Assembly (NCBI RefSeq): GCF_029350975.1 | Contig: NZ_JARKMR010000001.1 | Span: 372,001-436,000 of the forward strand | DNA: 64,000 nucleotides | Reading direction: 5' to 3' | From: Maribacter zhoushanensis | GTDB taxonomy: Bacteria > Bacteroidota > Bacteroidia > Flavobacteriales > Flavobacteriaceae | Shown: piece after piece, positions 17,910-25,624 of the stretch | Position numbering within the stretch: position 1 is the stretch's first letter | Layout: each line of letters opens with the position of its first letter | The notes under the pieces: generated by a model | Seen by the model: only the letters and a program-made list of their open reading frames with translations | Database searches by the model: none | Told to the model about the DNA's origin: nothing | Translations under genes and position numbers: made by a program

Positions 17910-18317
17910 AGTTAAAATTTAGTACGGTTCTTTATAAGATAGTGTATGTTATCTTATATCTAATGTTTGAGCGCCAAAATAAGTATAACTACGATTAGTC
18001 GTATGATTACGTTCTAAGAAAAGGTTTCGGGGGAACTACCTTTATTAGACTTGGTGGGCATTTTTCATAATAGAAGCATTAGTGGGGCCGTACATTTTTT
18101 ATGCCTAATAATTAGCATAAGTCCAATCTATTCTTTTTAAATTCTAATATAATAAGCGGTGTGCTTACAAAATAGATTGAACAGTGGAATATCATGTAAA
18201 ATGAAAACTACAGCATGGTTGAATTCTTAAGTAAATTCAAAATAGGAGAATAAAAAAGACCCCGCATTATGGGGTCTTTTTTATATACGGCTAAGCCGAG
18301 GTTAAGTAAGGGGATTC
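17910..18317. other. Gene-poor region with possible structured RNA
   Basis: 408 bases without a convincing gene. Inverted repeats stand out: tacga/tcgta near 17990, a hairpin aaaggt-ttc-gggg-gaa-ct-accttt at 18020-18043, and caatctatt (18124-18132) with aatagattg (18171-18179). An intrinsic terminator follows at 18252-18282 although no ORF longer than nine codons precedes it closely. A small RNA ending there is possible. Confidence 0.35.
18252..18282 (+). terminator. Intrinsic terminator in the gene-poor region
   Basis: A perfect 12-bp stem (18252-18263 with 18271-18282), core gacccc/ggggtc, seven-base loop and flanking A and T tracts. It could also end the minus-strand transcript of the small peptide genes starting at 18658. 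Confidence 0.82.
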
Positions 18318-18407
18318 TTATTTATCGTTTTTGATATAAGGCTTTAATACTGTTGAAAACAGTAATGCAGCTGCATATATCATTAATATTGTGATGTAAT
18401 TTTCCAT
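18318..18407 (-). CDS. Very small membrane peptide, 29 residues
   Basis: An ATG-started ORF of 29 codons. It begins Met-Glu-Asn-Tyr, continues with a hydrophobic helix (ITILMIYAAALLFSTVL) and ends with the basic tail KPYIKNDK. It aligns without gaps to the first 27 residues of the next small ORF upstream: Met1, Tyr4, an aliphatic residue at 10, Tyr11-Ala12, Leu15-Leu16, Ser18 and Lys26 are shared. The shared pattern, same strand and 50-base spacing suggest a tandem pair, followed on the minus strand by the hairpin at 18252-18282. Coding is an inference. Confidence 0.4.
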   Translation of the reverse strand: MENYITILMIYAAALLFSTVLKPYIKNDK

Positions 18408-18457
18408 AACTTAAGTGATAGAGTATAAGTTATATACGTAGCAAATTCCATTTTGGA

Positions 18458-18658
18458 TTACGGAAATTTGATGGTATCATTAAATAAACCATGATATGTT
18501 AATCTTATGGCACTTTTAATGTTAAACCATTTATAACTTAGTCTCATTTGAAACAAATCAAAAGAGTTGGACTGTACCTTTTTATAAATATAAAAAGATA
18601 GTTTTGAGACCAGAAGTAAACTGGCATAGACGAGTATTGCTTGTAGGTATTGGGACAT
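18458..18658 (-). CDS. Small membrane protein, 66 residues
   Basis: ATG at 18658 (a TTG two codons upstream is less likely). The N-terminus MSQYLQAILVYASLLLVSKL is a membrane helix, followed by the basic stretch IYKKVQS and a polar region without a recognised domain. Its first 27 residues resemble the 29-residue peptide downstream, so both may be copies of one small membrane-peptide type. A 15-bp inverted repeat lies 46 bases upstream. Confidence 0.42.
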   Translation of the reverse strand: MSQYLQAILVYASLLLVSKLSFYIYKKVQSNSFDLFQMRLSYKWFNIKSAIRLTYHGLFNDTIKFP

Positions 18659-18703
18659 ATACAAAAGAACGTATAAGTAGGTAAAATCTTACATATTGAA
18701 TAT

Positions 18704-18742
18704 GTATTTCATCGAAAAGAAAGCACTTTTTCGATGAAATAC
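18704..18742. repeat. Perfect 15-bp inverted repeat between the small peptide gene and a TIM-barrel gene
   Basis: gtatttcatcgaaaa at 18704-18718 and its exact complement at 18728-18742, with the 9-base spacer gaaagcact. It lies 40 bases after the stop of the minus-strand TIM-barrel gene and upstream of the small peptide gene. It has no T tail, so it may be a weak terminator, an mRNA 3' end or an operator. Confidence 0.7.
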
Positions 18743-18781
18743 AATTATAGCTCTTTTGCGAAGTATTTAACTAATTAGAAA

Positions 18782-19705
18782 TTATAAAAAACTATCCACC
18801 TTTTTGTAAGCTTCAATAACGGCTAATTCGCCTTCTTTGCCATCTCTAGAATTGCCATGTTCCATACCAAGTATACCTTTAAAGCCTTGTGCATGAATCC
18901 ATTTAAATACATTATGGTAATTAATTTCACCTGTAGTAGGTTCGTTTCTACCAGGATTATCTCCTATTTGAACATAGGCTATCTCTGACCAAGAGGCTTC
19001 CATATTAGGGATAAGGTTTCCTTCTTGAATTTGTTGATGATAGATATCAAATAAAATTTTACATGAAGGAGAATCTACTGCTTTGCAAATTTCAAATGCT
19101 TGCGGAGCGTCTGTTAAAAACAATCCGGGATGGTTTCTAAAATTTAAAGGTTCCAGTACCATGGTAATATTGTGTGGTTCTAGAAGGGCAGATGCTTGCT
19201 TAAGACTTTCTATGACATTCGCCGTCTGGTAGCCTATTTTCAACTTAAGGTCTACATGCCCGGGTACTACTGTCATCCATTTGGCATTTACACGTTTAGC
19301 GACTTCAATGGAGTTTTTTATATCATTTAAAAACTCTTCTCGTTTAGTCTGATCACCCGATGCTAGGTTAGCGGTTTTCCAGTGTATATCATGAGCAACG
19401 AACACGCCCATTTCAATGCCACGTTTTTTCATGGTAGCCGCCATTTTTTCTTGTTGCTCTATTGGACGTTTGCGCATTTCATTATCCTCAAAAGCAGTAT
19501 ATCCTTGGTCAGCCATAAAATTTAGTTGATCAATAGGATCATTGCCAGCAAGGTGTTTAAACATGCCTATATGTGGTGCATATTTTAAGTTGTATTTATG
19601 AGCTCGTTTGGATTTGTTTAAAGTATTGGCGAATGATAAGGTACTTGCCACAGAAAGTGCGCCCGTAGTCATTGCAGATTTTTGAATGAAGCTTCTTCTT
19701 TTCAT
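18782..19705 (-). CDS. Tat-exported TIM-barrel protein (AP_endonuc_2 / sugar phosphate isomerase-like)
   Basis: A 307-residue protein of the xylose-isomerase-like TIM-barrel superfamily, hydroxypyruvate isomerase branch. A Tat signal is visible: MKRRSFIQKSAMTTGALSVA, cleavage near Ser-Phe-Ala at about 26. Metal and active-site segments include MVLEPLNFRNHPG, CKILFDIYHQQIQEGN, YVQIGDNPGRNEPTTGEIN and LGMEHGNS. Members of this superfamily epimerise, isomerise or eliminate keto sugars. It is the last gene of a minus-strand group with the subunit-3-like and GMC genes, so a role on the C3-oxidised product in the periplasm is inferred. The exact reaction is unknown. Confidence 0.85.
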   Translation of the reverse strand: MKRRSFIQKSAMTTGALSVASTLSFANTLNKSKRAHKYNLKYAPHIGMFKHLAGNDPIDQLNFMADQGYTAFEDNEMRKRPIEQQEKMAATMKKRGIEMGVFVAHDIHWKTANLASGDQTKREEFLNDIKNSIEVAKRVNAKWMTVVPGHVDLKLKIGYQTANVIESLKQASALLEPHNITMVLEPLNFRNHPGLFLTDAPQAFEICKAVDSPSCKILFDIYHQQIQEGNLIPNMEASWSEIAYVQIGDNPGRNEPTTGEINYHNVFKWIHAQGFKGILGMEHGNSRDGKEGELAVIEAYKKVDSFL

Positions 19706-19725
19706 GAATAGTGTATTTAAATGAA

Positions 19726-19765
19726 AATAGCCAAGAGCAATAAAAAAAACATGCTCTTGGCTATT
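19726..19765 (-). terminator. Intercistronic hairpin with A/T-rich loop
   Basis: A perfect 14-bp stem (19726-19739 with 19752-19765) around a 12-base loop that contains eight A's on the plus strand. It lacks a T tail, so it may process or stabilise mRNA or attenuate between the subunit-3-like gene and the TIM-barrel gene rather than stop transcription fully. Confidence 0.6.
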
Positions 19766-19786
19766 GTATACTAAAATATTAATGGG

Positions 19787-20434
19787 TTATAAAGACCATG
19801 CCTTACCTTCCGTAAGCTCTTGTAAGTCTCCACAAGGCACATATTCACCTGGTACAGGTAAGTATGCTAAAACATTTTCACCTACATATTCAGAAGCTTT
19901 GTAGCCCCAAATAGTCATACCTCTTAAGTTGTTGGCAAAAGCAAATCTTGAAACTTCGTCATCTAACTCTGCAGTACCACCATCGGCAATAGCTTTTGTA
20001 TAGCTATTGATCGTCTTGAACATTTCTGCTTGCTGATCTTTATTATATTTTAAAGATGTGGCTAAAACAGGTTCTAAGTCTTCAGCGGTTAAATCTTCAG
20101 CTTTTTCTTTACCAGAATCTGCTAAGGCTTTATTTGTGAATTTTGTCATAGACATTTTAAGGAAATCTTGTTGTTCTTTTTCCATAACATCTTTTGCAAA
20201 CCTGTCAATAAAGATATCAACTTGCACTTCTGAAGCTGAAGGAGTATCTGTTTTTGGTAAAATAATATCTACCAATTTAGAAAGTACTGCGCCTTCATTT
20301 TGAGCTAAGAATTCTGGAGTCCAAGTTAGTGCCGGTTCACTTTTACAGCTTTGAACAATTGATAACAAAGTTGGGGTGGCCACCATATATCCAAGTGACA
20401 TTCCCATATTTTTTAATACGCGTCTTCTATCCAT
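19787..20434 (-). CDS. Gluconate 2-dehydrogenase subunit 3 family protein
   Basis: A 215-residue small subunit for a GMC dehydrogenase. The N-terminus MDRRRVLKNMGMSLGYMVA is Tat-like and ends in a possible lipobox at Cys30 (SIVQSC), which suggests a Tat-exported lipoprotein. The body matches the Gluconate_2-dh3 family (VLSKLVDIILPKTDTPSASE, FIDRFAKDVM, a C-terminal GMTIWGYKASEYVG). In known FAD dehydrogenases this subunit carries the flavoprotein across the membrane as a hitch-hiker and is needed for activity. Its start codon overlaps the stop of the GMC gene (TAATG), so the two are translationally coupled, which strongly supports one complex. Confidence 0.88.
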   Translation of the reverse strand: MDRRRVLKNMGMSLGYMVATPTLLSIVQSCKSEPALTWTPEFLAQNEGAVLSKLVDIILPKTDTPSASEVQVDIFIDRFAKDVMEKEQQDFLKMSMTKFTNKALADSGKEKAEDLTAEDLEPVLATSLKYNKDQQAEMFKTINSYTKAIADGGTAELDDEVSRFAFANNLRGMTIWGYKASEYVGENVLAYLPVPGEYVPCGDLQELTEGKAWSL

Positions 20435-22143
20435 TATATGTTTCCTTTTTTAAGTTCTTTAACTGCATGAGCTGCAGCCCTAGCCGTAAAGGCCATGTAT
20501 GTTAATGATGGGTTTACACAACTGGCAGAAGTCATAAATGATCCATCAGTTACATATACATTTGGTACATCATGTAATTGGTTGTTTCCGTTTAATACAG
20601 ATGTTTTTCTGTCTCTTCCCATACGGGCAGTTCCCATCTCATGAATACCTAAACCTAAGGCACTTTCATTATCGTACCCTTTTACATCTCTAAGTCCGGC
20701 TTTTTCTAACATATCAACAGCCGACTCTAAAATGTCTTTACGCATTTTAAGTTCGTTTTCTTGAAGCTCTGCATCAAAAGTTACCGTTGGTAGACCCCAA
20801 TCATCTAATTTGTCGTAGTCTAAAGTAAATCTGTTGTTTTCATAAGGTAGAACTTCACCAAAGCCCATCATACCAAACGTCCATCCGCCTGGTTTTAAAA
20901 CAGCATCTTTTAAGTCTTTACCGTGAGATAATTCTGCAATAGTCTCTTCCCAGTTTCCTCTAGATGCACCACCTTGATAACCAAATCCTCTTAAATAATC
21001 TCTGTCAGAATCTCCACCTAAGTTTCTAAATCTTGGAATATAGATTCCACTAGGTTTTCTTCCTTTATAGTATTTATCTTCAAATCCGTCAAATTTTCCA
21101 GAAGCCCCAACTTGAAGTTGGTGATCCATAATGTTACGGCCCAGTTGGTCAGATTCATTACCCATACCATTAGGGAAAGTCTCAGATTTAGATTGCATTA
21201 ATATTGAAGTAGATGCAATTGCTGATGCACATAAGAAGATAACTTTAGCTTTAAATTCAAATGTTTCTTTTGTGTTTGCATCAATAACCTTTACCCCTGT
21301 AGCTTTCTTGGTAGTAGGGTCATAAATTACTTCATGCACAATTGAATCTGGTCTCAATGTCATATTTCCTGTAGCCTCAGCTGCAGGTAATGTTGAAGAA
21401 AGACTACTGAAGTAAGCTCCAAAAGGACACCCTCTAATACATCTATTTCTAAATTGACATTTGCTTCTTCCATCAAATTGCTTGGTTCCCGTAATGTGTG
21501 CTGTTCTACCGGCAGTAACTACACGACCATTAAAATTCTCTGCTACTTTTTCTCTGAACTCTTGCTCTACGCAATTTAAGTCCATCATTGGTAAAAATTG
21601 ACCATCAGGTAATTGCTTTAAACCTAGGTTTTCACCACTTACGCCAATAAAGGTTTCTACCTTATCATACCAAGGAGCAATATCTTTATAACGAACAGGC
21701 CAATCTACGGCTATACCTTCTTTTTTATTAGCTTCAAAATCAATATCACTTAAACGGTAACTTTGACGTCCCCATTGAAGAGAACGACCACCTAGGTGAT
21801 ACCCTCTCATCCAATCAAATCGCTTTGTTTCGTTGTATGGGTGTTTAAGGTCATTTACAAACCACATATTACTTGCTTGGTTTGTTGTATAACCGGTTCT
21901 GTTTTGCTTTGGTTGTTGCTCTATTATTTCCTTGGTCGGTTGCCCTGCATTTGGAAAATCCCATGGATCCATATTCGCAGTTTCATAGTCTTCAATATGT
22001 TTAACCATTCTACCACGTTCTAAAACTAGCGTTTTAAGACCTGCCTCACATAATTCTTTCGCGGCCCAACCGCCACTGATTCCGGTTCCTACGACTATAG
22101 CGTCGTAGGACTCCTGCTCTTCGTTATAATAAAATTTGCTCAT
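20434..22143 (-). CDS. GMC family FAD-dependent oxidoreductase, copy 1
   Basis: A 569-residue flavoprotein dehydrogenase. The FAD-binding Rossmann motif is VVGTGISGGWAAKE (17-30) and the second FAD block is GGRSLQWGRQSYR (118-130). The catalytic pair is His501 (HEMGTARMG) and Asn544 (SCVNPSLTYM). A cysteine set C-x5-C-x3-C (Cys229, Cys235, Cys239, just before PFGAYFSS) resembles metal- or Fe-S-binding sites in some FAD dehydrogenases. It has no signal peptide of its own, so export would depend on the coupled Tat subunit. By relation to glucoside 3-dehydrogenases it is inferred to oxidise the C3 hydroxyl of sugars. The divergent neighbour at 22317 belongs to the same locus. A paralogue lies at 25625. 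Confidence 0.9.
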   Translation of the reverse strand: MSKFYYNEEQESYDAIVVGTGISGGWAAKELCEAGLKTLVLERGRMVKHIEDYETANMDPWDFPNAGQPTKEIIEQQPKQNRTGYTTNQASNMWFVNDLKHPYNETKRFDWMRGYHLGGRSLQWGRQSYRLSDIDFEANKKEGIAVDWPVRYKDIAPWYDKVETFIGVSGENLGLKQLPDGQFLPMMDLNCVEQEFREKVAENFNGRVVTAGRTAHITGTKQFDGRSKCQFRNRCIRGCPFGAYFSSLSSTLPAAEATGNMTLRPDSIVHEVIYDPTTKKATGVKVIDANTKETFEFKAKVIFLCASAIASTSILMQSKSETFPNGMGNESDQLGRNIMDHQLQVGASGKFDGFEDKYYKGRKPSGIYIPRFRNLGGDSDRDYLRGFGYQGGASRGNWEETIAELSHGKDLKDAVLKPGGWTFGMMGFGEVLPYENNRFTLDYDKLDDWGLPTVTFDAELQENELKMRKDILESAVDMLEKAGLRDVKGYDNESALGLGIHEMGTARMGRDRKTSVLNGNNQLHDVPNVYVTDGSFMTSASCVNPSLTYMAFTARAAAHAVKELKKGNI

Positions 22144-22212
22144 AAAAGTTGTTTAATCTATAAATTTATTAAATATTAAATTAATTCTATACATTTATTG
22201 TCCTTACTTATT

Positions 22213-22223
22213 GCGAAATTCGC
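22213..22223. promoter_or_regulatory. Palindrome gcgaaattcgc in a divergent promoter region
   Basis: An 11-base palindrome with 5-bp arms, between the divergent GMC and TIM-barrel genes. A weaker inverted repeat tgaat/attca follows at 22245-22260. Either could be an operator; no regulator is encoded nearby. Confidence 0.35.
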
Positions 22224-22316
22224 TAAAATTAACCTTGAGTTAGGTGAATGAGCTTATTCATGATTTTAACGTCAATGCTTAATATTATATTTCAAACAAC
22301 AACAAACTACCAAAAC

Positions 22317-23309
22317 ATGAAAAGAAAAAGTTTTATCAGATTCGCATCTATGGCGGGTATCGGTATCTCGTTACTAGGAACTTACGCTTGTAAGGAAACT
22401 AAAAAAGAAAAAGTGGAAAATGCAGAAATCGTAGTAGAAGACAGTAGTGTAGACCCATTTTTTAATTTGTCGCTGGCACAATGGTCCATGCACAAAATGA
22501 TTAGAGAAGATGGCGTGGATCCGTATTCTTTTGCTAAAAAAGCTAAAGATTGGGGATTTACCGGACTGGAGTATGTAAGTCAATTGTATAATCCTGAATT
22601 AGAAGATGCTGGTTACTCTGAAGAGGCAATGGCAAATTTTGTAGCAAAGTCAAATGCGGAGGCAGAAAAATACGGAATGAAAAACGTTTTGATCATGATC
22701 GACGGTCAGGGCAATTTAGCCGTGGATGATGAAGCTGAAAGAAACGAAACGGTAGAGAAACACAAGAAATGGGTAGATGCAGCGGCCGCAATGGGTTGCC
22801 ATGCCATAAGGGTAAACCTTAACGGTAGTAATGTGCCAGAAGAGTGGATCAAGAATTCTGTAGACGGACTTACAAAATTAGCTACCTATGCAAAAACCAA
22901 GGGTATCAATGTATTGGTTGAAAACCACGGTGGTTTGTCATCTAACGGAGAACTACATGCCCAAGTAATGAAAACCGTAAATATGGATAACTGTGGAAGT
23001 TTACCTGATTTTGGAAACTTCTGTATTGAGCGCAAACCAGATAGTTGGGACTGCCTTAAGGAATATGACAAATACAAAGGTGTTAAAGAATTAATGCCTT
23101 ATGCTAAAGCGGTAAGTGCTAAGTCAAATAATTTTGACGCAGATGGTTATGATACAGGTATTGATTATGTAGAAATGCTGAAAATTGTCAACAATGCAGG
23201 CTATACGGGCTTTATTGGCGTAGAATATGAAGGTTCTGAAATAAGCGAAGCAGATGGTATCATTGCTACTAGAGATCTTTTGCTAAAAGCGGCAAAAGAA
23301 ATAGAATAA
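22317..23309 (+). CDS. TIM-barrel protein (AP_endonuc_2), putative lipoprotein
   Basis: A 330-residue xylose-isomerase-like TIM-barrel protein. The ATG at 22317 is preferred over one at 22248 because it gives the typical export start MKRKSFIRFASMAGIGISLL, followed by Cys25 in TYAC, a loose lipobox, and because the CAA-rich leader lies just before it. The mature body shows the usual barrel strands: LSLAQWSMHKM, WGFTGLEYVSQL, VLIMIDGQG, AIRVNLNGS, INVLVENHGGLSSNG, FGNFCIE and FIGVEYEGS. Metal ligands of the family (Glu in VENHG, Asp in LPDFGN) are present. It heads a plus-strand group with DinB and Gfo/Idh/MocA genes and likely acts on oxidised sugars outside the cytoplasm. Confidence 0.83.
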   Translation: MKRKSFIRFASMAGIGISLLGTYACKETKKEKVENAEIVVEDSSVDPFFNLSLAQWSMHKMIREDGVDPYSFAKKAKDWGFTGLEYVSQLYNPELEDAGYSEEAMANFVAKSNAEAEKYGMKNVLIMIDGQGNLAVDDEAERNETVEKHKKWVDAAAAMGCHAIRVNLNGSNVPEEWIKNSVDGLTKLATYAKTKGINVLVENHGGLSSNGELHAQVMKTVNMDNCGSLPDFGNFCIERKPDSWDCLKEYDKYKGVKELMPYAKAVSAKSNNFDADGYDTGIDYVEMLKIVNNAGYTGFIGVEYEGSEISEADGIIATRDLLLKAAKEIE

Positions 23310-23324
23310 TCAAGAGGGTGATCT

Positions 23325-23768
23325 ATGGAGACTTTTTTTAATGAGATATTCGATTATAATTTTCACTGTAACAAGAAAATTATAGAGCATTGTTTGGCGC
23401 TCAATACTGTACCGCCAGAAACTATGCGTTTATTTAGTCATATCTTAAATGCACACCATATTTGGAATGCAAGATTACTGAACAAGCCAAGTGAATATGA
23501 GGTTTGGCAAGAGCATGATGTGAAAAAATGGGCAGATATTCATTATGAAAATCAACGTAGTTCTTTCGAGATAGTTACCAATGCGGATAATTTTGATAGG
23601 CGTATAGATTATGAGAATTCTGAAGGGCGATTGTTTACCAATACCCTACAAGACATTCTTTTTCATATCATCAACCATTCTACAAGTCATAGGGGGCAAA
23701 TTGCCATAGATTTTAGAAGTAACGGCGAAACTCCCGTAGGATTAGATTATGTGTATTATAAGAGATAA
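23325..23768 (+). CDS. DinB family protein
   Basis: A 147-residue four-helix bundle of the DinB/YfiT superfamily. Three histidines fit the usual metal site: one in FSHILNAHHIWNARLL and two in LFHIINHSTSHRGQIA. These proteins include thiol transferases and proteins of unknown role. The start ATG has an unusual purine-rich stretch (caagagggtgatct) that could act as a Shine-Dalgarno site, rare here. It lies between the TIM-barrel and Gfo/Idh/MocA genes, 15 bases after the former, but its part in sugar breakdown is unclear. Confidence 0.85.
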   Translation: METFFNEIFDYNFHCNKKIIEHCLALNTVPPETMRLFSHILNAHHIWNARLLNKPSEYEVWQEHDVKKWADIHYENQRSSFEIVTNADNFDRRIDYENSEGRLFTNTLQDILFHIINHSTSHRGQIAIDFRSNGETPVGLDYVYYKR

Positions 23769-23887
23769 GTAGTATAACATTTTTTACAGTTTTTATTTTC
23801 AATTGTTCTTTACGGATTTCATAATTTTATTCCTTGTGAAATCTAGTGAACGATTTTATTTAAAAATTCAATTTAAACAACAACAAA

Positions 23888-25027
23888 ATGCCAAAGAAAA
23901 TACGATTAGGAATATTAGGTGGAGGAGGAGATTCGCTAATAGGAGTGTTACATAGAGTTGCATCTTTCATTAACGACAACTATGAAATTACAGGAGCTGT
24001 TTTCAATCCTGATTATGATGCTAGTATAGCTTTCGCCAAAGAAATAGATGTACCTTTAAATAGAATTTATAAGGATTTTGATACCTTGATCGAAGAGGAA
24101 TTAAAGTTGCCGGAAGAAGAGCGTATTCAAGTTTGCTCTATTCTTACACCTAACTTCTTACATTACCCAATGGCTAAGAAGTTATTGGATAACGGTTTTC
24201 ATGTTATCTGTGAAAAGCCGATGACCACTACTTTAGAAGAAGCTAAAGATTTGCAAAAATCTCATAAAAAAGCTGGTACTGTCTTCGCTTTAACGCACAC
24301 ATATACAGGTTACCCAATGGTACGCCAAATGCGTGAAATGATCAAGGCCGGTGCCTTAGGTAAAATTCATAAAGTTGATGCAGTGTATTACCAAGGTTGG
24401 ATCAACACTATTATTCATGACAAAGAGAAAAGGTCTTCTGTTTGGCGATTGGATCCTAAAAAAGCCGGAATTAGTTCTTGTATGGGAGATATAGGTGTTC
24501 ATGCTTTTAACATGGTTGAATATACAACAGGTCTAAAAGTGAACGAACTACTTTGTGATTTCAATTACTTGTATGAAGATAACCAAATGGACGTTGATGG
24601 TACTGTACTTATTCGTATGAGCGATCATGTGAAAGGTGTTATTAGAGGTAGTCAAGTAGCTACAGGTGAAGAAAACGGACTAGCCATATCAATTTATGGT
24701 GAGAAAGGTGCTTTTAGATGGGAGCAAGAAAAACCTAACTTTTTATATAAGTTAAGTGATACTGAGCCTACACAAATTTACAAACCCGGTCATGCATATA
24801 ACTCTGAACTGTCTTTAGACGGAACTAAATTACCTGCAGGTCACCCAGAAGGAATTTTTGATTCTATGGCTAATATCTATAAAGGTGTTGCAAGGGCTAT
24901 TAGAAGTGAAGAATATAATGATGGTGAATTCCCTACTATGACAGATGGTGTTCGTGGTATGAACTTTATTGAAGCAACCGTAGATTCACATAAAAGTGGA
25001 AATACTTGGGTAGCTTTAGAAAACTAA
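23888..25027 (+). CDS. Gfo/Idh/MocA family oxidoreductase
   Basis: A 379-residue NAD(P)-dependent sugar oxidoreductase. The nucleotide-binding fold opens with LGILGGGGDSLIGVLHR (6-22). The active-site lysine lies in the typical HVICEKPMTTTLEEA block (Glu-Lys-Pro near 112-114). Downstream are CMGDIGVHAFNMVEY and FIEATVDSHKSG. It has no signal peptide, so it works in the cytoplasm. Members of this family reduce or oxidise C2 or C3 of sugars, and here it could convert 3-keto sugar back to a normal hexose. Its own leader carries aaacaacaacaaaatg, like two other genes of the locus. A strong terminator follows. Confidence 0.9.
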   Translation: MPKKIRLGILGGGGDSLIGVLHRVASFINDNYEITGAVFNPDYDASIAFAKEIDVPLNRIYKDFDTLIEEELKLPEEERIQVCSILTPNFLHYPMAKKLLDNGFHVICEKPMTTTLEEAKDLQKSHKKAGTVFALTHTYTGYPMVRQMREMIKAGALGKIHKVDAVYYQGWINTIIHDKEKRSSVWRLDPKKAGISSCMGDIGVHAFNMVEYTTGLKVNELLCDFNYLYEDNQMDVDGTVLIRMSDHVKGVIRGSQVATGEENGLAISIYGEKGAFRWEQEKPNFLYKLSDTEPTQIYKPGHAYNSELSLDGTKLPAGHPEGIFDSMANIYKGVARAIRSEEYNDGEFPTMTDGVRGMNFIEATVDSHKSGNTWVALEN

Positions 25028-25045
25028 GTAAAACTGTAAAGTATA

Positions 25046-25074
25046 AAAAAGAGCCGCAAGTTGCGGCTCTTTTT
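25046..25074. terminator. Bidirectional intrinsic terminator after the Gfo/Idh/MocA gene
   Basis: The stem gagccgc/gcggctc with loop aagtt (core 25051-25069) is flanked by A and T tracts that extend it to 25046-25074. It lies between two convergent genes. Confidence 0.85.
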
Positions 25075-25101
25075 GTTTTTTGATTTTTAATAGAATGATA
25101 A

Positions 25102-25560
25102 CTAATTTACCTTTTTAAAGGTTTGGCAAACAACGATCATGCTTTCTCTAGGCTCCCTTTTAAATTCTTGTAATTCTTTAGTGAAGAAGTCCCAATGATA
25201 TTTTTTCCAGTTTTCTAACGATTTATCCCCATTTGCTTCTAATTGGGCATAAGTAGCGTCAATACTAAAATATGGTTTAAGTGTAACTGAAGTGGTTGCA
25301 ACAATGCATTGTGCCTCACCGTTCCAATCTGTTACCACAATATAGTCTCCTATTTTAGGTAATGGTTCGTTTCGGCTTTGTAAGCTTAACAATGAATGTG
25401 AGATTGCTTTTTTATCGCCACTTTGTATTAATCTAACGCTTTCGTTTGCATCGTGTTCATTATTGCCAAAACACATTGTTTTTGGTGTCTCATGAAAGAC
25501 ATCTTCGAGGTGATTTTTCAAATAATTACCCCACATATTTCTGGCTGAAGCATTTTCCAT
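25102..25560 (-). CDS. ASCH domain protein
   Basis: A 152-residue protein with an ASCH domain, a PUA-like fold thought to bind RNA or act as an amidohydrolase on modified cytidine. Family marks are the central IGDYIVVTDWNGEAQCIV and the C-terminal NGDKSLENWKKYHWDFF block. Its place between the Gfo and GMC genes looks incidental. It is 64 bases downstream of the GMC copy 2 stop on the same strand, so cotranscription is possible. Confidence 0.85.
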   Translation of the reverse strand: MENASARNMWGNYLKNHLEDVFHETPKTMCFGNNEHDANESVRLIQSGDKKAISHSLLSLQSRNEPLPKIGDYIVVTDWNGEAQCIVATTSVTLKPYFSIDATYAQLEANGDKSLENWKKYHWDFFTKELQEFKREPRESMIVVCQTFKKVN

Positions 25561-25624
25561 AAGCTGATATTTTCTTTAATCTATAGGATTTAATAAACGT
25601 AATACTTTGTAATTAATTTTAATA

